Shown here one piece after another: positions 40,162 through 50,962 of a stretch of 64,000 nt of DNA; within the stretch, counting starts at the first letter, position 1; every line of letters starts with the position of its first letter. The notes under the pieces are model-generated. The model searched no databases, was not told the DNA's origin, and worked only from the letters and a program-made list of their open reading frames with translations. Origin of the DNA: an uncultured Treponema sp. Its GTDB lineage: Bacteria > Spirochaetota > Spirochaetia > Treponematales > Treponemataceae. Made by a program: the position numbers and the translations under genes. The stretch spans positions 1-64,000 of the forward strand of contig NZ_CAMCEC010000001.1 in NCBI RefSeq assembly GCF_945873775.1, written 5' to 3'.

Positions 40162-41550
40162 CTATGCAACAACGCTGATTTTTCTGTCAGAATCCGCGCT
40201 ATATGCAGCTTGCGAAGAAGCCGCTCCTGAAATCTCAGCGGAAGACGCATAATCACCGTAAACTTTGTTAGAAAAGAACTGTTCGCTGCTCTGCTGCCGT
40301 TCTCCCTGCGCAAATGAGCCGGAAGATGTGTCGGCATAGCTAAGACTTAAATTTGCATTTTCAAATCCGCTGTTTTGAAAAGCCTGCTTTAAAGTCTCCA
40401 TATTTTGTTTAAAAGCTTCGAAAGCTTCCTTGCTGTTTACTGTAATCTGCCCTGTAATCACATTATCGGAAAGATGAAGATTTATTTTAACATTTCCTAA
40501 ATTTTCTGGCTTTAAAATCATATTTATTGAGCCGGAATTGTTGTCTTGCAAAACAATGTTTCCAGCGCGGACAAAATCAGGCGCATTAAACTGAATCTGC
40601 TGTGAAAGCATCTGCTGAAAAGTAGATCCGGAAGCTCCTGCGCTCTGGTTATTTGAAGAAAGAATATTCTGCTTTGCAGTTTCAGAAAGTGAAAGCGAAA
40701 GATTCAAGCTGTTGTCTTGCTCTGAATAGTCAGATTTCATTTCAGATTTAAAGTCAGCGATTTTCTGCTCAACGGAACGCTCGTCTGTAACTGTAAAAAT
40801 ATTTTCAAAAAGAGACGGAACTTCTTTTGCGCCATTTTCATCAGAAGAAGAAAGTTCAAGCTTGAAAAAATCAGGTTTCTTTTCGCCGGATTCTGAAGAA
40901 AGCGCAAGCTGTGCAAACTCTGCGGAATTCTGCAAAGCTGCAATTTCATCTGGAACAGACTGCGAAGATTCAAGTTTCAGACTTGCTTCAACACTAGAAA
41001 AATGCTCAGTAAATTTTGTGTTTTCTAAAAACTTTTCAGGCTCGTCAACAGAAAGATTCTGCGCAGCCTGCAAATTCTGCATTTCATTTAATGGAAGAAA
41101 AAAACTACTTTCAGCTGAAAAATCATCAGTTTTGTTTTCCAATGAAAAATCTTCAGAACGCAAAAATGCAAGCTGCTCGCTAGAAGGCAAAGTTTCAGAA
41201 ATAGAATCAGAAGAAAGTTCATTTTGAAAATCCAAGTTAACACAAGATTCTGCCTGAACAGAAGGCTCTTCTTGAACAACCGCAAACGAAGCAAAAACAG
41301 AAGAAGAATTCTGCATTTCTGCGCTGGCTTTTTCTTCTACGGACTTTGCAGCCGGCTCATCAGAAGTCTTTGAAACTTTTTGAACTTTTTCTTTGGAAGG
41401 AGAATTGTCTGCCCGTTCTTTTCTTGAAGCGGATTCCACCATTTCTTTAAATGACGGCTCTCTGTCTTCAGATTTTGCAGTCGGAATTTTCTTTACAGAA
41501 ACATCGCGTTCCTGCTGTGGATTTACAATCTGTAAACTTAATGCCTGCAT
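40162..41550 (-). CDS. fliK: Flagellar hook-length control protein (FliK/Tap1-like)
   Basis: Low-complexity Ser/Glu-rich N-terminus, FliK C-terminal IVLQDNNSGSINMILKPENLGNVKINLHLSDNVITGQITVNSKEAFEAFKQNMETLKQAFQNSGFE. GGAGG before ATG at 41550. Confidence 0.88.
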   Translation of the reverse strand: MQALSLQIVNPQQERDVSVKKIPTAKSEDREPSFKEMVESASRKERADNSPSKEKVQKVSKTSDEPAAKSVEEKASAEMQNSSSVFASFAVVQEEPSVQAESCVNLDFQNELSSDSISETLPSSEQLAFLRSEDFSLENKTDDFSAESSFFLPLNEMQNLQAAQNLSVDEPEKFLENTKFTEHFSSVEASLKLESSQSVPDEIAALQNSAEFAQLALSSESGEKKPDFFKLELSSSDENGAKEVPSLFENIFTVTDERSVEQKIADFKSEMKSDYSEQDNSLNLSLSLSETAKQNILSSNNQSAGASGSTFQQMLSQQIQFNAPDFVRAGNIVLQDNNSGSINMILKPENLGNVKINLHLSDNVITGQITVNSKEAFEAFKQNMETLKQAFQNSGFENANLSLSYADTSSGSFAQGERQQSSEQFFSNKVYGDYASSAEISGAASSQAAYSADSDRKISVVA

Positions 41551-41604
41551 GGGCAACCTCCGGATTCTATAAACACCGGCGCGCCGCATTGACAGGCAAT
41601 CTTG

Positions 41605-42237
41605 CTAATTTATTGAAAGCGGTTTATTTGCCATCTTGCGTGAAATTTCAGCAGCACGTTCGCTAGGCATTAAGGAAAGCCAATATGCGACTGTAGAAGA
41701 TTCACCAGAAGCAGCGGCAATCTCATCGGCACGGCGCAGAACATCAATTACGTCCTGATCATCCATTTCAACAAGAATTCCAACTGCGCTTTTTGGCGGC
41801 ATACCGTTCAAATTAGCAACAATTTGCTCGATGTTTACACTTCTATCATCGTACTTTTTTACTAAATTATTAAATGTTTTTTCGCGTTCAGCCTGAGTTT
41901 TTTCTTTGTCTTCAAGTTCCTGCGCAACCTGGGCATTTGCATCCTCGCGTTCCTTTACTTCCGCCTCTCTTTTTGAAAGCTCCTGCGAACGAATATCAAG
42001 CGCCTCAAGTCTTTTTGCAAAACGGTCGTTGTCAAGGTCAGCCTCAACAAGTTCTTTTGAAGATGAAGCTGAAACAGAAGTCTGCGGAGAAAGCCCGGCT
42101 AATTTAAACAAAGGTGCAAAAGCTCTCTTAGCCTGAATTATTCCCAGATAGTCAAACCAAAGAAGTCCGAACAAAACAAGAACTACAATAAGAATGATGA
42201 GGAGAATTGATTTTCCTAAAACTTTAGCGTTTGACAT
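41605..42237 (-). CDS. flbB: Flagellar protein FlbB (MotE-like coiled-coil protein)
   Basis: N-terminal TM, coiled coil, MgtE-N-like LNGMPPKSAVGILVEMDDQDVIDVLRRADEIAAASGESSTVAYWLSLMPSERAAEISRKM. Confidence 0.8.
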   Translation of the reverse strand: MSNAKVLGKSILLIILIVVLVLFGLLWFDYLGIIQAKRAFAPLFKLAGLSPQTSVSASSSKELVEADLDNDRFAKRLEALDIRSQELSKREAEVKEREDANAQVAQELEDKEKTQAEREKTFNNLVKKYDDRSVNIEQIVANLNGMPPKSAVGILVEMDDQDVIDVLRRADEIAAASGESSTVAYWLSLMPSERAAEISRKMANKPLSIN

Positions 42238-42341
42238 ATATTGCTCCAGTTGATTATCGGACTTTTTTTAGAAAAACCTAAGAAAAACCACGCCCAAAAG
42301 AAACAGAGGAAAAGTTTAAAAGCTTTCCCCCATAAATTTCA

Positions 42342-43631
42342 TTAGAGAAGACCGCCAATCGCAGTGCCAAGAGTAATGTCGTTTTCACGGCTGATTACAT
42401 CAAAGTAAAGTCCGCGTTCTTTTACAAGAAGCTCTTCAAGATAACCAAGAACACGCTGGCGAACTTTATAAGTCTTAAAGAATGAAGTTCCGTTGCAAAG
42501 AATGCACACAGGCTTATCAGCAGTCTTGCCTTCCCCGCTTTTTATTACACAGGCAGACAAAATTGCGGCGGCCATTCTAGCGCAGCGTTCTACAAGAGCG
42601 TCAAGAAGCTGGAACAAAACATCGTAATCATCTTCTTTTGCGCATTCAGCCATAATTGAGCCAAGTTTTGAATTTGTTGAATATGGCGCATGAAGGAACG
42701 AATCCATTTCAATTTGAGTAAGAGAATCAAGCTTGGAAAGTTTTTCTGAAAGTTTTTCTGTAAAAAGATTTTCTTTGCCGGCAGTTGTTACAGCTTCAAA
42801 AGCAATCGGTCCCATATATGCGCCTGAGCAAAGTTTTTCCATAATGCCGATTCCAGGCTTTTCACTTTTTTTATCAAATGAAATATCAAAGTCGCTTCTT
42901 GCAACCTTGTCAAATTTTCCAGACTCGCAGTTTATAATCTGTGTCTTTAAATTTTTGTATTCTGGAGCTGCAGTCTGAATATACGCAGAATTCATTCCAG
43001 TTCCAAGGATGAATCCAACATAAGAAGAATATTTCATTCCTTCATCCGGGTCGGCGGCACCAGCAAGCAAGGCGGAAACCGTGTCATTCAGCATTGAAAC
43101 ATGAAGCTTGTTTTTCCAGCCGTGCTCTTTCAATGCTTTTTCAAGTTCTTTTCCGATATGGGAACCTTCAACTTCAGGAGCTTTTACTTCTTTTGTAAAA
43201 TTAATGAGAACACCGTCTCCGTCTTCCTGAATATCAACCGGGTAAGAAAAGCAAAATCCAATGCTAGAAGACTTATCCTTTAAATGCTCAAGGTTTGATG
43301 CAATCTGATCAAAGAATTCTTTTTTAGAAAGCTCGCGGTCAACGCCAGGCATTCTTGTTTTTTCCATAAAATCAATTGAAGGATTTCCGTTTGAATCAAA
43401 AGTTACAAGGCAAGAACGGAAATTTGTTCCGCCGGCATCAATTACAATGACACTTTTTCCAGCTGTAGCCTGAGACGGAGGATTCGCATAAGTTCTAATC
43501 ATATCCTCGCCAGAAGGACGGCCGCTCAATCCTTCATTCATATCAAAAAGCATGGCTTCAACAACTGAATTAATGTCCTGATGGATGCTGAAATTGTGTC
43601 TGCCCAAAAAGGCTGCAACTTTCCGGTTCAT
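42342..43631 (-). CDS. Eukaryotic-type hexokinase
   Basis: VIVIDAGGTNFRSCLV, IGFCFSYPVDI, MLNDTVSALLAG, GFILGTGMNSAY. Confidence 0.9.
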   Translation of the reverse strand: MNRKVAAFLGRHNFSIHQDINSVVEAMLFDMNEGLSGRPSGEDMIRTYANPPSQATAGKSVIVIDAGGTNFRSCLVTFDSNGNPSIDFMEKTRMPGVDRELSKKEFFDQIASNLEHLKDKSSSIGFCFSYPVDIQEDGDGVLINFTKEVKAPEVEGSHIGKELEKALKEHGWKNKLHVSMLNDTVSALLAGAADPDEGMKYSSYVGFILGTGMNSAYIQTAAPEYKNLKTQIINCESGKFDKVARSDFDISFDKKSEKPGIGIMEKLCSGAYMGPIAFEAVTTAGKENLFTEKLSEKLSKLDSLTQIEMDSFLHAPYSTNSKLGSIMAECAKEDDYDVLFQLLDALVERCARMAAAILSACVIKSGEGKTADKPVCILCNGTSFFKTYKVRQRVLGYLEELLVKERGLYFDVISRENDITLGTAIGGLL

Positions 43632-43673
43632 AAACGAACTCCTTATAAACTTGAAATTAAAAATATTGCTACT

Positions 43674-43702
43674 ATTATAAATATAAAACTAAGAATTATC
43701 AA
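43674..43702 (-). promoter_or_regulatory. sigma70-type promoter of hexokinase gene
   Basis: Minus strand TTGATA (43697-43702) - 17 bp - TATAAT (43674-43679). Confidence 0.7.
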
Positions 43703-43792
43703 TCTGATTTATATGTTCAAAATGGAAATTATCGTATATAATTAATAAAATAAAACTGTTGGTGCAAAAAGTAAAAGCACAAGGGGGACTCT

Positions 43793-45613
43793 ATGAGATT
43801 TACAAATTCCTACAAATTCAAGTTTATCGCATTTATATCATTTTTCATCATTCTCATTTCTGTCATTACCACAATGGTTGCAATGAACAATATAAAGTCA
43901 ACCGCTTTTTCAGTTTTTTCATCGCAGGGAGAATCTTTAGTAAAAAGAGCTTTATACAAAATTGACGTAGACCGATTTGCAGAGCTCGCTGAAACACTTG
44001 ACGAATCGCATCCGTATTATACAGAACTATACAAAGAACTTAGAATCATAAAATCGCAGACACAGTGCAAATTCCTTTACACAATGATTCCAAGCGGCGG
44101 AAACAATTTCACCTATATTGTAGACGGAAGCACAACTCCTGTTGACACAGACAATTTTTCGCCAATCGGAACAGTTGAAGATTTAACAAGCTACGGCGAC
44201 TATCCGCACATTGTATTGCAGGAAAAAGAAATCATAATTTCAAATTTCAAAAAGCAGGAAGGATGGGGCTGGATGCTCACGGCTTATGCGCCAATAATCA
44301 AAGACAGCAAAGCAATCGGATTTGTAGCCTGCGACTTTGACGCTGTTTCAATCATAAAAATAATAAAACGAAGCCAGATGACCATGACAATTTGCTGCCT
44401 CGCCCTTTTTGTAATCTGCGTAGGATTTTTGTGCCTGTGGATTTCTTCATTTTTCAAAAAACTTACATCGGTTTCAGCAAGAATGAACGAAATTGCCGGC
44501 GGAGAAAGCGACCTTACAGCCAGAGTTTTGGAATCAGGCGAAAACGAGCTTACAGAAATTTCAAGAGCCTGCAACAGAATAATTGAAAATCTTCAGAAAA
44601 TGATTATCTCTGAAAAAACAGCCGTTTCAAAATTAAGCGAAAATTCCAATGTGCTTTTAAGCCAGACGCACGAAACAACAAGCCTAATTGAAACAGAAGG
44701 TCAGTTAATAGAAGATATTTACTCAAAGGCGAAAGAGCAGACTGAAAAAACTCAGGAAGCAAACGGAACTATTGACGACGTTGTAAATTCCGTGATTGAA
44801 CTTGACGAAAAAGCAAGAAACCAGCACGTGGCAATTCAAAATTCCACAGACGCCGTTAGCCAAATTACAAAAAACATAGAAGAAATCAACGAAAAAATTT
44901 CTGGAATCAACAGCGAATATGAAAATATCGTTCAAAAATCCAATGACGGAAAACAATGCCAGTCCGAAGTCGCAAAAAAGATTGAAGCTATTCAGGAACT
45001 TGCGACTAAGCTTTTTGAAGCAAACAAAGTGATTTCTGAAATTTCCGCACAGACAAATTTGCTTGCCATGAATGCGGCAATTGAAGCGGCGCACGCAGGT
45101 GAAGCAGGAAAAGGATTCAGCGTAGTTGCAAATGAAATCAGAACGCTTGCAACAAATTCCGCCTCCCAGACAAAATCGATAAAAGAACTTGTTGAAAATA
45201 TTGAGTCAGCTGTAGAACAGATGGTTTCAGCTTCTACAAATTCTACAAAATCATTTGACGCGCTGGAATCAAGCATAAAAAGCATGAACAGCTCAATTCA
45301 AAGCGTATGCGAAAAAATGAACGAGCAGAATTCAGAGTCAAGCAAAATCCAAAGCATGATGCAAATTCTTCATGAAGACTCCGATGCGATTTCAGTTTCG
45401 TCCGGGCAGCTCAAGACAAAAAATTCGCTTCTTGAGGAGCAAGTTTCAATTCTTCAGGAAAAAGCTTCGGAAATTCTTGACAGTTCAAGCACCGCTTCCG
45501 AAAACCTTGACAAGATGAAAAATTTTGCTGGCAAAGTAAATTCACATTCAGAAGAAAACCTTACGCTTTCTGAATCTGTAAAGAAAATTGTTGACAGCTA
45601 CAAAACTGAATAA
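43793..45613 (+). CDS. Methyl-accepting chemotaxis protein
   Basis: Two TMs, HAMP, signalling tip [40 protein letters not shown]. Confidence 0.97.
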   Translation: MRFTNSYKFKFIAFISFFIILISVITTMVAMNNIKSTAFSVFSSQGESLVKRALYKIDVDRFAELAETLDESHPYYTELYKELRIIKSQTQCKFLYTMIPSGGNNFTYIVDGSTTPVDTDNFSPIGTVEDLTSYGDYPHIVLQEKEIIISNFKKQEGWGWMLTAYAPIIKDSKAIGFVACDFDAVSIIKIIKRSQMTMTICCLALFVICVGFLCLWISSFFKKLTSVSARMNEIAGGESDLTARVLESGENELTEISRACNRIIENLQKMIISEKTAVSKLSENSNVLLSQTHETTSLIETEGQLIEDIYSKAKEQTEKTQEANGTIDDVVNSVIELDEKARNQHVAIQNSTDAVSQITKNIEEINEKISGINSEYENIVQKSNDGKQCQSEVAKKIEAIQELATKLFEANKVISEISAQTNLLAMNAAIEAAHAGEAGKGFSVVANEIRTLATNSASQTKSIKELVENIESAVEQMVSASTNSTKSFDALESSIKSMNSSIQSVCEKMNEQNSESSKIQSMMQILHEDSDAISVSSGQLKTKNSLLEEQVSILQEKASEILDSSSTASENLDKMKNFAGKVNSHSEENLTLSESVKKIVDSYKTE

Positions 45614-45641
45614 AAAAAGCTAGTTAAAAAAAGGAATAAAA

Positions 45642-47669
45642 ATGTCTCTTGAAAATGACTTAAAAGACAAGCTCAATCCAGAGCAATACAAAGCTGTGTC
45701 TACAATTGAAGGTCCGATTTTAATAATTGCAGGCGCAGGCTCTGGAAAAACACGCGTAATCACTTACAGAATTGCAAATATGCTTGAAAAAGGAATTCCG
45801 CAAAGCCAAATTCTCGCGCTCACTTTTACAAACAAAGCCGCAAAGGAAATGGAAGAGCGAATAAAAGAGCTTACTGGAAAAAAACTGAACAATCTTACAG
45901 TCAGTACTTTTCATGCGTTTGGAGTGCGCATTCTAAGGCAGGAAATTACAAAGCTTGGATACCGGGAAAATTTTTCAATCTATGACGAAACTGACAAAAA
46001 AGCTCTTATAAAAGAAAGCGGACGTGAGCTGAAATTTTCAGCAGACGCAATGGATCTTTACAAAATAAGCACATTGTTCAGCGATATAAAAACCGGGCGC
46101 AAAAACTGGAATTCAGAAAGCGATATGTACAGAAGCCTTTACGAAGAATATCAGTCGGGACTTAAGCTTTTTAATTCTGTTGACTTTGACGACTTGATTG
46201 TGCTCCCGATAAAACTTTTCAAAGAAAACCCGGAAGTTTTGGAAGCGTACAGAAACAGATTCCGCTATATAATGGTTGACGAATTTCAAGACACAAGCCA
46301 TCAGCAGTACGAAATGATGCATCTTCTTGCAAACAAAAATATCGCGGTTGTTGGAGACGACGACCAAAGCATTTACAGCTGGCGCGGCGCAGATTTTCAG
46401 AATATAATCAACTTTGAAAAAGATTTTCCTGATGTTACAGAAATAAGACTTGAACAAAACTACCGCTCAACTGGCACAATTTTAGCGGCGGCAAACGGAG
46501 TAATAAAACACAACACAAACCGCAAAGACAAAGAGCTTTGGAGCGGAAACGGAAACGGAAAACCAATCGAGCTTTATTCGCCGGAAAACGAAGCCGCAGA
46601 AGCCGACTTTATTGCAGAAGGAATTCTTGGAATCAGCGTAGACGAAAAACGCAACTATGACGACTTTGGAGTTTTAATCCGGGCAAACACACAAAGCCGC
46701 GCAATCGAAGAAGCATTTCTTGAAAACAACATTCCATACACAATGAGCGGAGGCACAAGTTTTTTTGAGCGAAAAGAAATAAAAGACATAATCAGCTATC
46801 TGCGCGTAATTGCAAACCATGACGACGACATAAACCTTTTGCGCATAATAAATACACCGCGGCGTGGAATCGGAAAGGCGGCAATCGAATCAATAAACAA
46901 AGTTGCTTCCACAATGAATTTTTCTCTGTGGGAATCTATTCAGGCAATTTTGTCATCTTCGGAAGAAGAATGTCCTGTAAGTGAAAAAACAAAAGCAGAC
47001 CTTGAAGCCTTTTCAAATATAATAGAAAATTCTAAAAGCATGCTTTCTGGAAAAGGACTTGCAAAAAAAGTACGAGCCTTAGTAGACGAAATAAATTATT
47101 TTGACTATTTGATTTCAGAAAATCCCAAGAGCGAAAAATCCGCAAGATTCAAATACATGAACATCGAAAGCTTAATCAAGAGCATGGAGCAATGGGAAAA
47201 CAATCCAAACTATGACGACACAAGCCTTTACGCATATTTAAACAGAATCACTTTGATTTCGCGGGACGATATGGACGACGAGCAGGACAAAGGCAAAGTG
47301 AACTTAATGACAATCCACGCAAGCAAGGGGCTGGAATTTCCTGTTGTATTTATTGCAGGAGCGGAAGAAGGACTTATGCCCCATGCCCATGCTGTAGAAG
47401 AGGGCGGAGATGCGGCGGTCGAAGAAGAACGTCGGCTTTTTTACGTTGCAGTTACAAGAGCAAGAGACAGGCTTTTAATTTCCTCATGCTCCCACAGAAG
47501 AAAAATGACTTCCACAGTTGAATGCGAGCCAAGCCGTTTTCTTGATGAAATTCCCAAAAATCTTGTTGAATACCACGAGCCTTCAAAAGAAGTTGACGCA
47601 GAAACAGCTCACGAGCTTTTGCAAAATATGCTGAAAAACATGGCAAAACCAAGAGTTCCAAAGATTTAA
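45642..47669 (+). CDS. UvrD/Rep/PcrA-family ATP-dependent DNA helicase
   Basis: LNPEQYKAVSTIEGPILIIAGAGSGKTRVITYRIANML, VDEFQDTSHQQYEMMHLL, VVGDDDQSIYSWRGAD, LMTIHASKGLEFPVVFIAGAEEGLMPH. Confidence 0.96.
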   Translation: MSLENDLKDKLNPEQYKAVSTIEGPILIIAGAGSGKTRVITYRIANMLEKGIPQSQILALTFTNKAAKEMEERIKELTGKKLNNLTVSTFHAFGVRILRQEITKLGYRENFSIYDETDKKALIKESGRELKFSADAMDLYKISTLFSDIKTGRKNWNSESDMYRSLYEEYQSGLKLFNSVDFDDLIVLPIKLFKENPEVLEAYRNRFRYIMVDEFQDTSHQQYEMMHLLANKNIAVVGDDDQSIYSWRGADFQNIINFEKDFPDVTEIRLEQNYRSTGTILAAANGVIKHNTNRKDKELWSGNGNGKPIELYSPENEAAEADFIAEGILGISVDEKRNYDDFGVLIRANTQSRAIEEAFLENNIPYTMSGGTSFFERKEIKDIISYLRVIANHDDDINLLRIINTPRRGIGKAAIESINKVASTMNFSLWESIQAILSSSEEECPVSEKTKADLEAFSNIIENSKSMLSGKGLAKKVRALVDEINYFDYLISENPKSEKSARFKYMNIESLIKSMEQWENNPNYDDTSLYAYLNRITLISRDDMDDEQDKGKVNLMTIHASKGLEFPVVFIAGAEEGLMPHAHAVEEGGDAAVEEERRLFYVAVTRARDRLLISSCSHRRKMTSTVECEPSRFLDEIPKNLVEYHEPSKEVDAETAHELLQNMLKNMAKPRVPKI

Positions 47670-47726
47670 AAGTTCCATGCAAGTTTGATATTTGCAAATG
47701 CAAAGTTCTTGTGCTATAATTAAAAA

Positions 47727-48293
47727 ATGAGAACAATTTTATCGAAAACAGTTTTTACTATTTTAACGGCAGTATGCACGCTGGCATTTTTTTCCTGCGC
47801 AACATCACCTAAGAATTCAGAATTTCTGAAAGTTGAAGACAAGCAGACTCCGCCTCCGATGTTAACAGAACTTCCTGTTATTGAATATTCTGGAATCGGA
47901 ATAAAATACGAAGTTGAATCAATGCTGCTTCATCATTTTCTTGTTGTTCAGGACAAGGATGCAAGCGGACAGTTTGCGGCACGGCTTCTTGATGAGGCGG
48001 CAACTGCAAAACTCAAGGTAAAGTTTCCGGCTGGAACTTACGAATGCCTTATAAAAGAAAAAGCTACAGATTCTGACCACAGCGCATTTTATGTTTATAT
48101 AGACAACACGCCATTCCGTGTTTATCCAAGCAATCCGCCGCTAGGAACTTGGGAGCTAACAACAAGAGCGCCGATTTATTTTACAATCGATGAGCCGCGT
48201 ACAATCTTAATTACAATTCAAGCAAATTCAGAGCAAAAAACTGGAGATGTCGGAATGAACTTGGACTTTATACAATTTGTAAAAAGACAGTAA
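47727..48293 (+). CDS. Hypothetical lipoprotein
   Basis: MRTILSKTVFTILTAVCTLAFFSCATS lipobox. Confidence 0.75.
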   Translation: MRTILSKTVFTILTAVCTLAFFSCATSPKNSEFLKVEDKQTPPPMLTELPVIEYSGIGIKYEVESMLLHHFLVVQDKDASGQFAARLLDEAATAKLKVKFPAGTYECLIKEKATDSDHSAFYVYIDNTPFRVYPSNPPLGTWELTTRAPIYFTIDEPRTILITIQANSEQKTGDVGMNLDFIQFVKRQ

Positions 48294-48310
48294 ACAATAT
48301 TTTTACACAT

Positions 48311-48345
48311 AAAGAAAGCCTCGTTTTCACGAGGCTTTTTCTTTT
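48311..48345. terminator. Bidirectional rho-independent terminator
   Basis: AAGCCTCGT-tttc-ACGAGGCTT with A-run on one side and T-run on the other, between convergent genes. Confidence 0.85.
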
Positions 48346-48353
48346 CTTTAACT

Positions 48354-49469
48354 TTATCTTGACTTGTAGTTAGCGTCTATCCATTTTGTGTATTCGCCGC
48401 TAAGGATATGGTCAACCCATTCTGTATTTTTTAAATACCAGTCAACAGTCGCATTCAAGCCTTCCTCAAAGGTCATCTTGCGCTGCCAGCCAAGCTCAGT
48501 TTTTATTTTTGTGCAGTCAATGGCATAGCGCTTGTCATGTCCCGGACGGTCTTTTACATAAGTGATTGTCTTTTCAATTTCAGAAACAGGCTTTCCAAGT
48601 TTTTCAACTGCAAGCTCAATCACTTTATGAAGAAGGTTTATATTCTGCCATTCATTTTCACCGCCAATATTATATTTTTGACCAGTGCGTCCTTTGTTTA
48701 CAATAAGCCAAACTGCGCGGTTATGATCTTCAACATAAATCCAGTCGCGGATATTGTCGCCTTTGCCATAAACTGGAAGAGCCTTGCCGTCGCGGATATT
48801 GCTAATCATAAGAGGCAAAAGTTTTTCCGGGAACTGATAAGGTCCGTAATTGTTTGTGCAGTTGCTTAAAGTAAGAGGCAAACCGTAAGTATGGAAATAC
48901 GCCATTGCAATATGGTCGGAACTCGCCTTGCTAGAAGAATAAGGAGAGCGAGGATCATAAGGAGTTGTTTCTGTAAAATATCCAGTTTCGCCAAGAGAAC
49001 CGTAAACTTCATCAGTTGAAATATGATGAAAAAGAACATCGTCTCTGAATGTCCCGTCCGGCTTCTTCCAAAAATTGCGAGCAGCATCCAAAAGTGTGAA
49101 AGTTCCCATCACATTTGTTTTTATAAAAGCTTCCGGTCCCAAGATAGAACGGTCAACATGGCTTTCCGCGGCAAAATGAATAATCGTATCAATGTCATAC
49201 TGCTTTAAAATCCGCTCAATTTCCGAACGGTTGCAAATATCCACTTTTTCAAAGAAGTAACGTTTTCCGCCGAATTTTTCTTCAACATCCTTTAACGACT
49301 CAAGATTTCCGGCATAAGTAAGACAGTCAACATTCACAACGTTTCCGCTGAAGTTTGCATCGTTAAAAAGATTTCCATTTGCTGAAGAAAGTCCGAACAA
49401 ATAATGAATAAAATTCGAGCCGATAAAACCAGCTCCGCCAGTTACAAGAATATTTTTTAGTTTGCGCAT
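48354..49469 (-). CDS. rmlB: dTDP-glucose 4,6-dehydratase RmlB
   Basis: ILVTGGAGFIGSNFIHYL, FHHISTDEVYGSLGETGYFTETTPYDPRSPYSSSKASSDH, NCTNNYGPYQFPEKLLP. Start at 49469 preferred. Confidence 0.96.
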   Translation of the reverse strand: MRKLKNILVTGGAGFIGSNFIHYLFGLSSANGNLFNDANFSGNVVNVDCLTYAGNLESLKDVEEKFGGKRYFFEKVDICNRSEIERILKQYDIDTIIHFAAESHVDRSILGPEAFIKTNVMGTFTLLDAARNFWKKPDGTFRDDVLFHHISTDEVYGSLGETGYFTETTPYDPRSPYSSSKASSDHIAMAYFHTYGLPLTLSNCTNNYGPYQFPEKLLPLMISNIRDGKALPVYGKGDNIRDWIYVEDHNRAVWLIVNKGRTGQKYNIGGENEWQNINLLHKVIELAVEKLGKPVSEIEKTITYVKDRPGHDKRYAIDCTKIKTELGWQRKMTFEEGLNATVDWYLKNTEWVDHILSGEYTKWIDANYKSR

Positions 49470-49470
49470 T

Positions 49471-50070
49471 TTATTTTCCCTGCCATTTTCCATTTAAATC
49501 AAAGTAATCCACATCAAAAGAGAATGCCGGATGTTTTTTGTCTTTTTCGCTCAAAAGAGGAGATTCTCCTGCGCCAACAGATTTCCAGTCAACTCCAATT
49601 GAAGAATCATTCCACATCAAGCCGCCTTCATCTTCCGGATGATAAAAGTCCGTGCATTTGTAGGCAAAAACCGCCGAATCAGAAATCACATAAAATCCGT
49701 GGGCAAAACCTTCTGGAATGTAAAACTGATTTTGCTTTTCGCTGTCAAGGACAACTCCGTAGTATTTTCCAAATGAAGCAGAACCTTTACGCAAATCCAC
49801 GGCAACATCAAAAACTTTTCCCTGCAATGAGCGCACAAGTTTTCCCTGAGGATGCTTTGTCTGAAAATGCAGTCCGCGCAAAACGCCTTTTGACGAAGAC
49901 GACTGATTATCCTGCACAAATTTCATTTTTAGTCCAGCCTCAAAAAAATCTTTTTCGCTGTAAGTTTCCAAAAAATATCCGCGGCTATCTCCAAAGACTT
50001 TTGGCTGAATTTCATAAAGTCCTGCAAATTCTGTTCCGTCAGAAGAATAGCATTTTTTAAAGTCGAACAT
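49471..50070 (-). CDS. rmlC: dTDP-4-dehydrorhamnose 3,5-epimerase RmlC
   Basis: FVQDNQSSSSKGVLRGLHFQTKHPQGKLVR, VDLRKGSASFGKYYGVVL, IPEGFAHGFYVISD. Confidence 0.95.
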   Translation of the reverse strand: MFDFKKCYSSDGTEFAGLYEIQPKVFGDSRGYFLETYSEKDFFEAGLKMKFVQDNQSSSSKGVLRGLHFQTKHPQGKLVRSLQGKVFDVAVDLRKGSASFGKYYGVVLDSEKQNQFYIPEGFAHGFYVISDSAVFAYKCTDFYHPEDEGGLMWNDSSIGVDWKSVGAGESPLLSEKDKKHPAFSFDVDYFDLNGKWQGK

Positions 50071-50945
50071 CAGTTTGCTCCTGCGATATATTCAAGATAG
50101 CGGCCGTATTCTGTTTTGTAGCCAGAAGCAAGAGACAAAAGCTCTTCTTTGGAAATCCAACCGTTGCGGAATGCAATTTCTTCAATGCAGCTTACATACA
50201 TTCCTTGGCGTTTTTGAATTGTGGCAATAAAATTGCTTGCTTCCAAAAGCCCGTCGTAAGTTCCAGTATCAAGCCAAGCCATTCCGCGTCCAAGAAGCTC
50301 TACAGAAAGCTGGCCTCTTGAAAGGAATTCGTTGTTTACAGAAGTTATTTCAATTTCTCCACGGGCAGAAGGCTTTACATCAGCGGCGATTTTTACAACA
50401 TCATTTGAATAAAAGTAAAGTCCCGGAACTGCATAGTTTGATTTTGGAACTGAAGGCTTTTCTTCAATTCCAAGGACTTTTCCAGATTTATCGAATTCAA
50501 CAACTCCGTAAGCAGAAGGCTCTTTTACATAATAGCCGAAAATCACACTGCCCTTTCCAGACTCAACAGTTTCTTTTGCGCGCTTTAAAGTTGAAGTAAA
50601 CGACTGACCATAAAAAATGTTGTCGCCAAGAACCAATGCAACACTGTCATCTGCAATAAAATCTTTTCCAATAATAAAAGCATCAGCAAGTCCGCGCGGT
50701 TTTTCCTGAACTTTATATTCAAATTTCATTCCAAGCCAGCTTCCGTCTCCAAAAAGCTCCTTAAATAAAGGCAAATCTCTTGGAGTTGAAATTATAAGAA
50801 CTTCTTTTATTCCCGCAAGCATAAGGCAACTTAACGGATAATAAATCATCGGTTTATCATACAACGGAAGAATCTGCTTTGAAACAGCTTTTGTGATTGG
50901 ATAAAGTCTAGTTCCAGAACCGCCTGCTAAAATAATCCCCTTCAT
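50070..50945 (-). CDS. rmlA: Glucose-1-phosphate thymidylyltransferase RmlA
   Basis: [53 protein letters not shown]. Confidence 0.97.
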   Translation of the reverse strand: MKGIILAGGSGTRLYPITKAVSKQILPLYDKPMIYYPLSCLMLAGIKEVLIISTPRDLPLFKELFGDGSWLGMKFEYKVQEKPRGLADAFIIGKDFIADDSVALVLGDNIFYGQSFTSTLKRAKETVESGKGSVIFGYYVKEPSAYGVVEFDKSGKVLGIEEKPSVPKSNYAVPGLYFYSNDVVKIAADVKPSARGEIEITSVNNEFLSRGQLSVELLGRGMAWLDTGTYDGLLEASNFIATIQKRQGMYVSCIEEIAFRNGWISKEELLSLASGYKTEYGRYLEYIAGAN

Positions 50946-50962
50946 TTTAAACCTCTAAAAAT

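Noticed and set aside
49424-49434. Plus-strand GCCGATAA as a sigma-28 site
   Set aside because: Inside rmlB, antisense, with no suitable -35 15 bp upstream.
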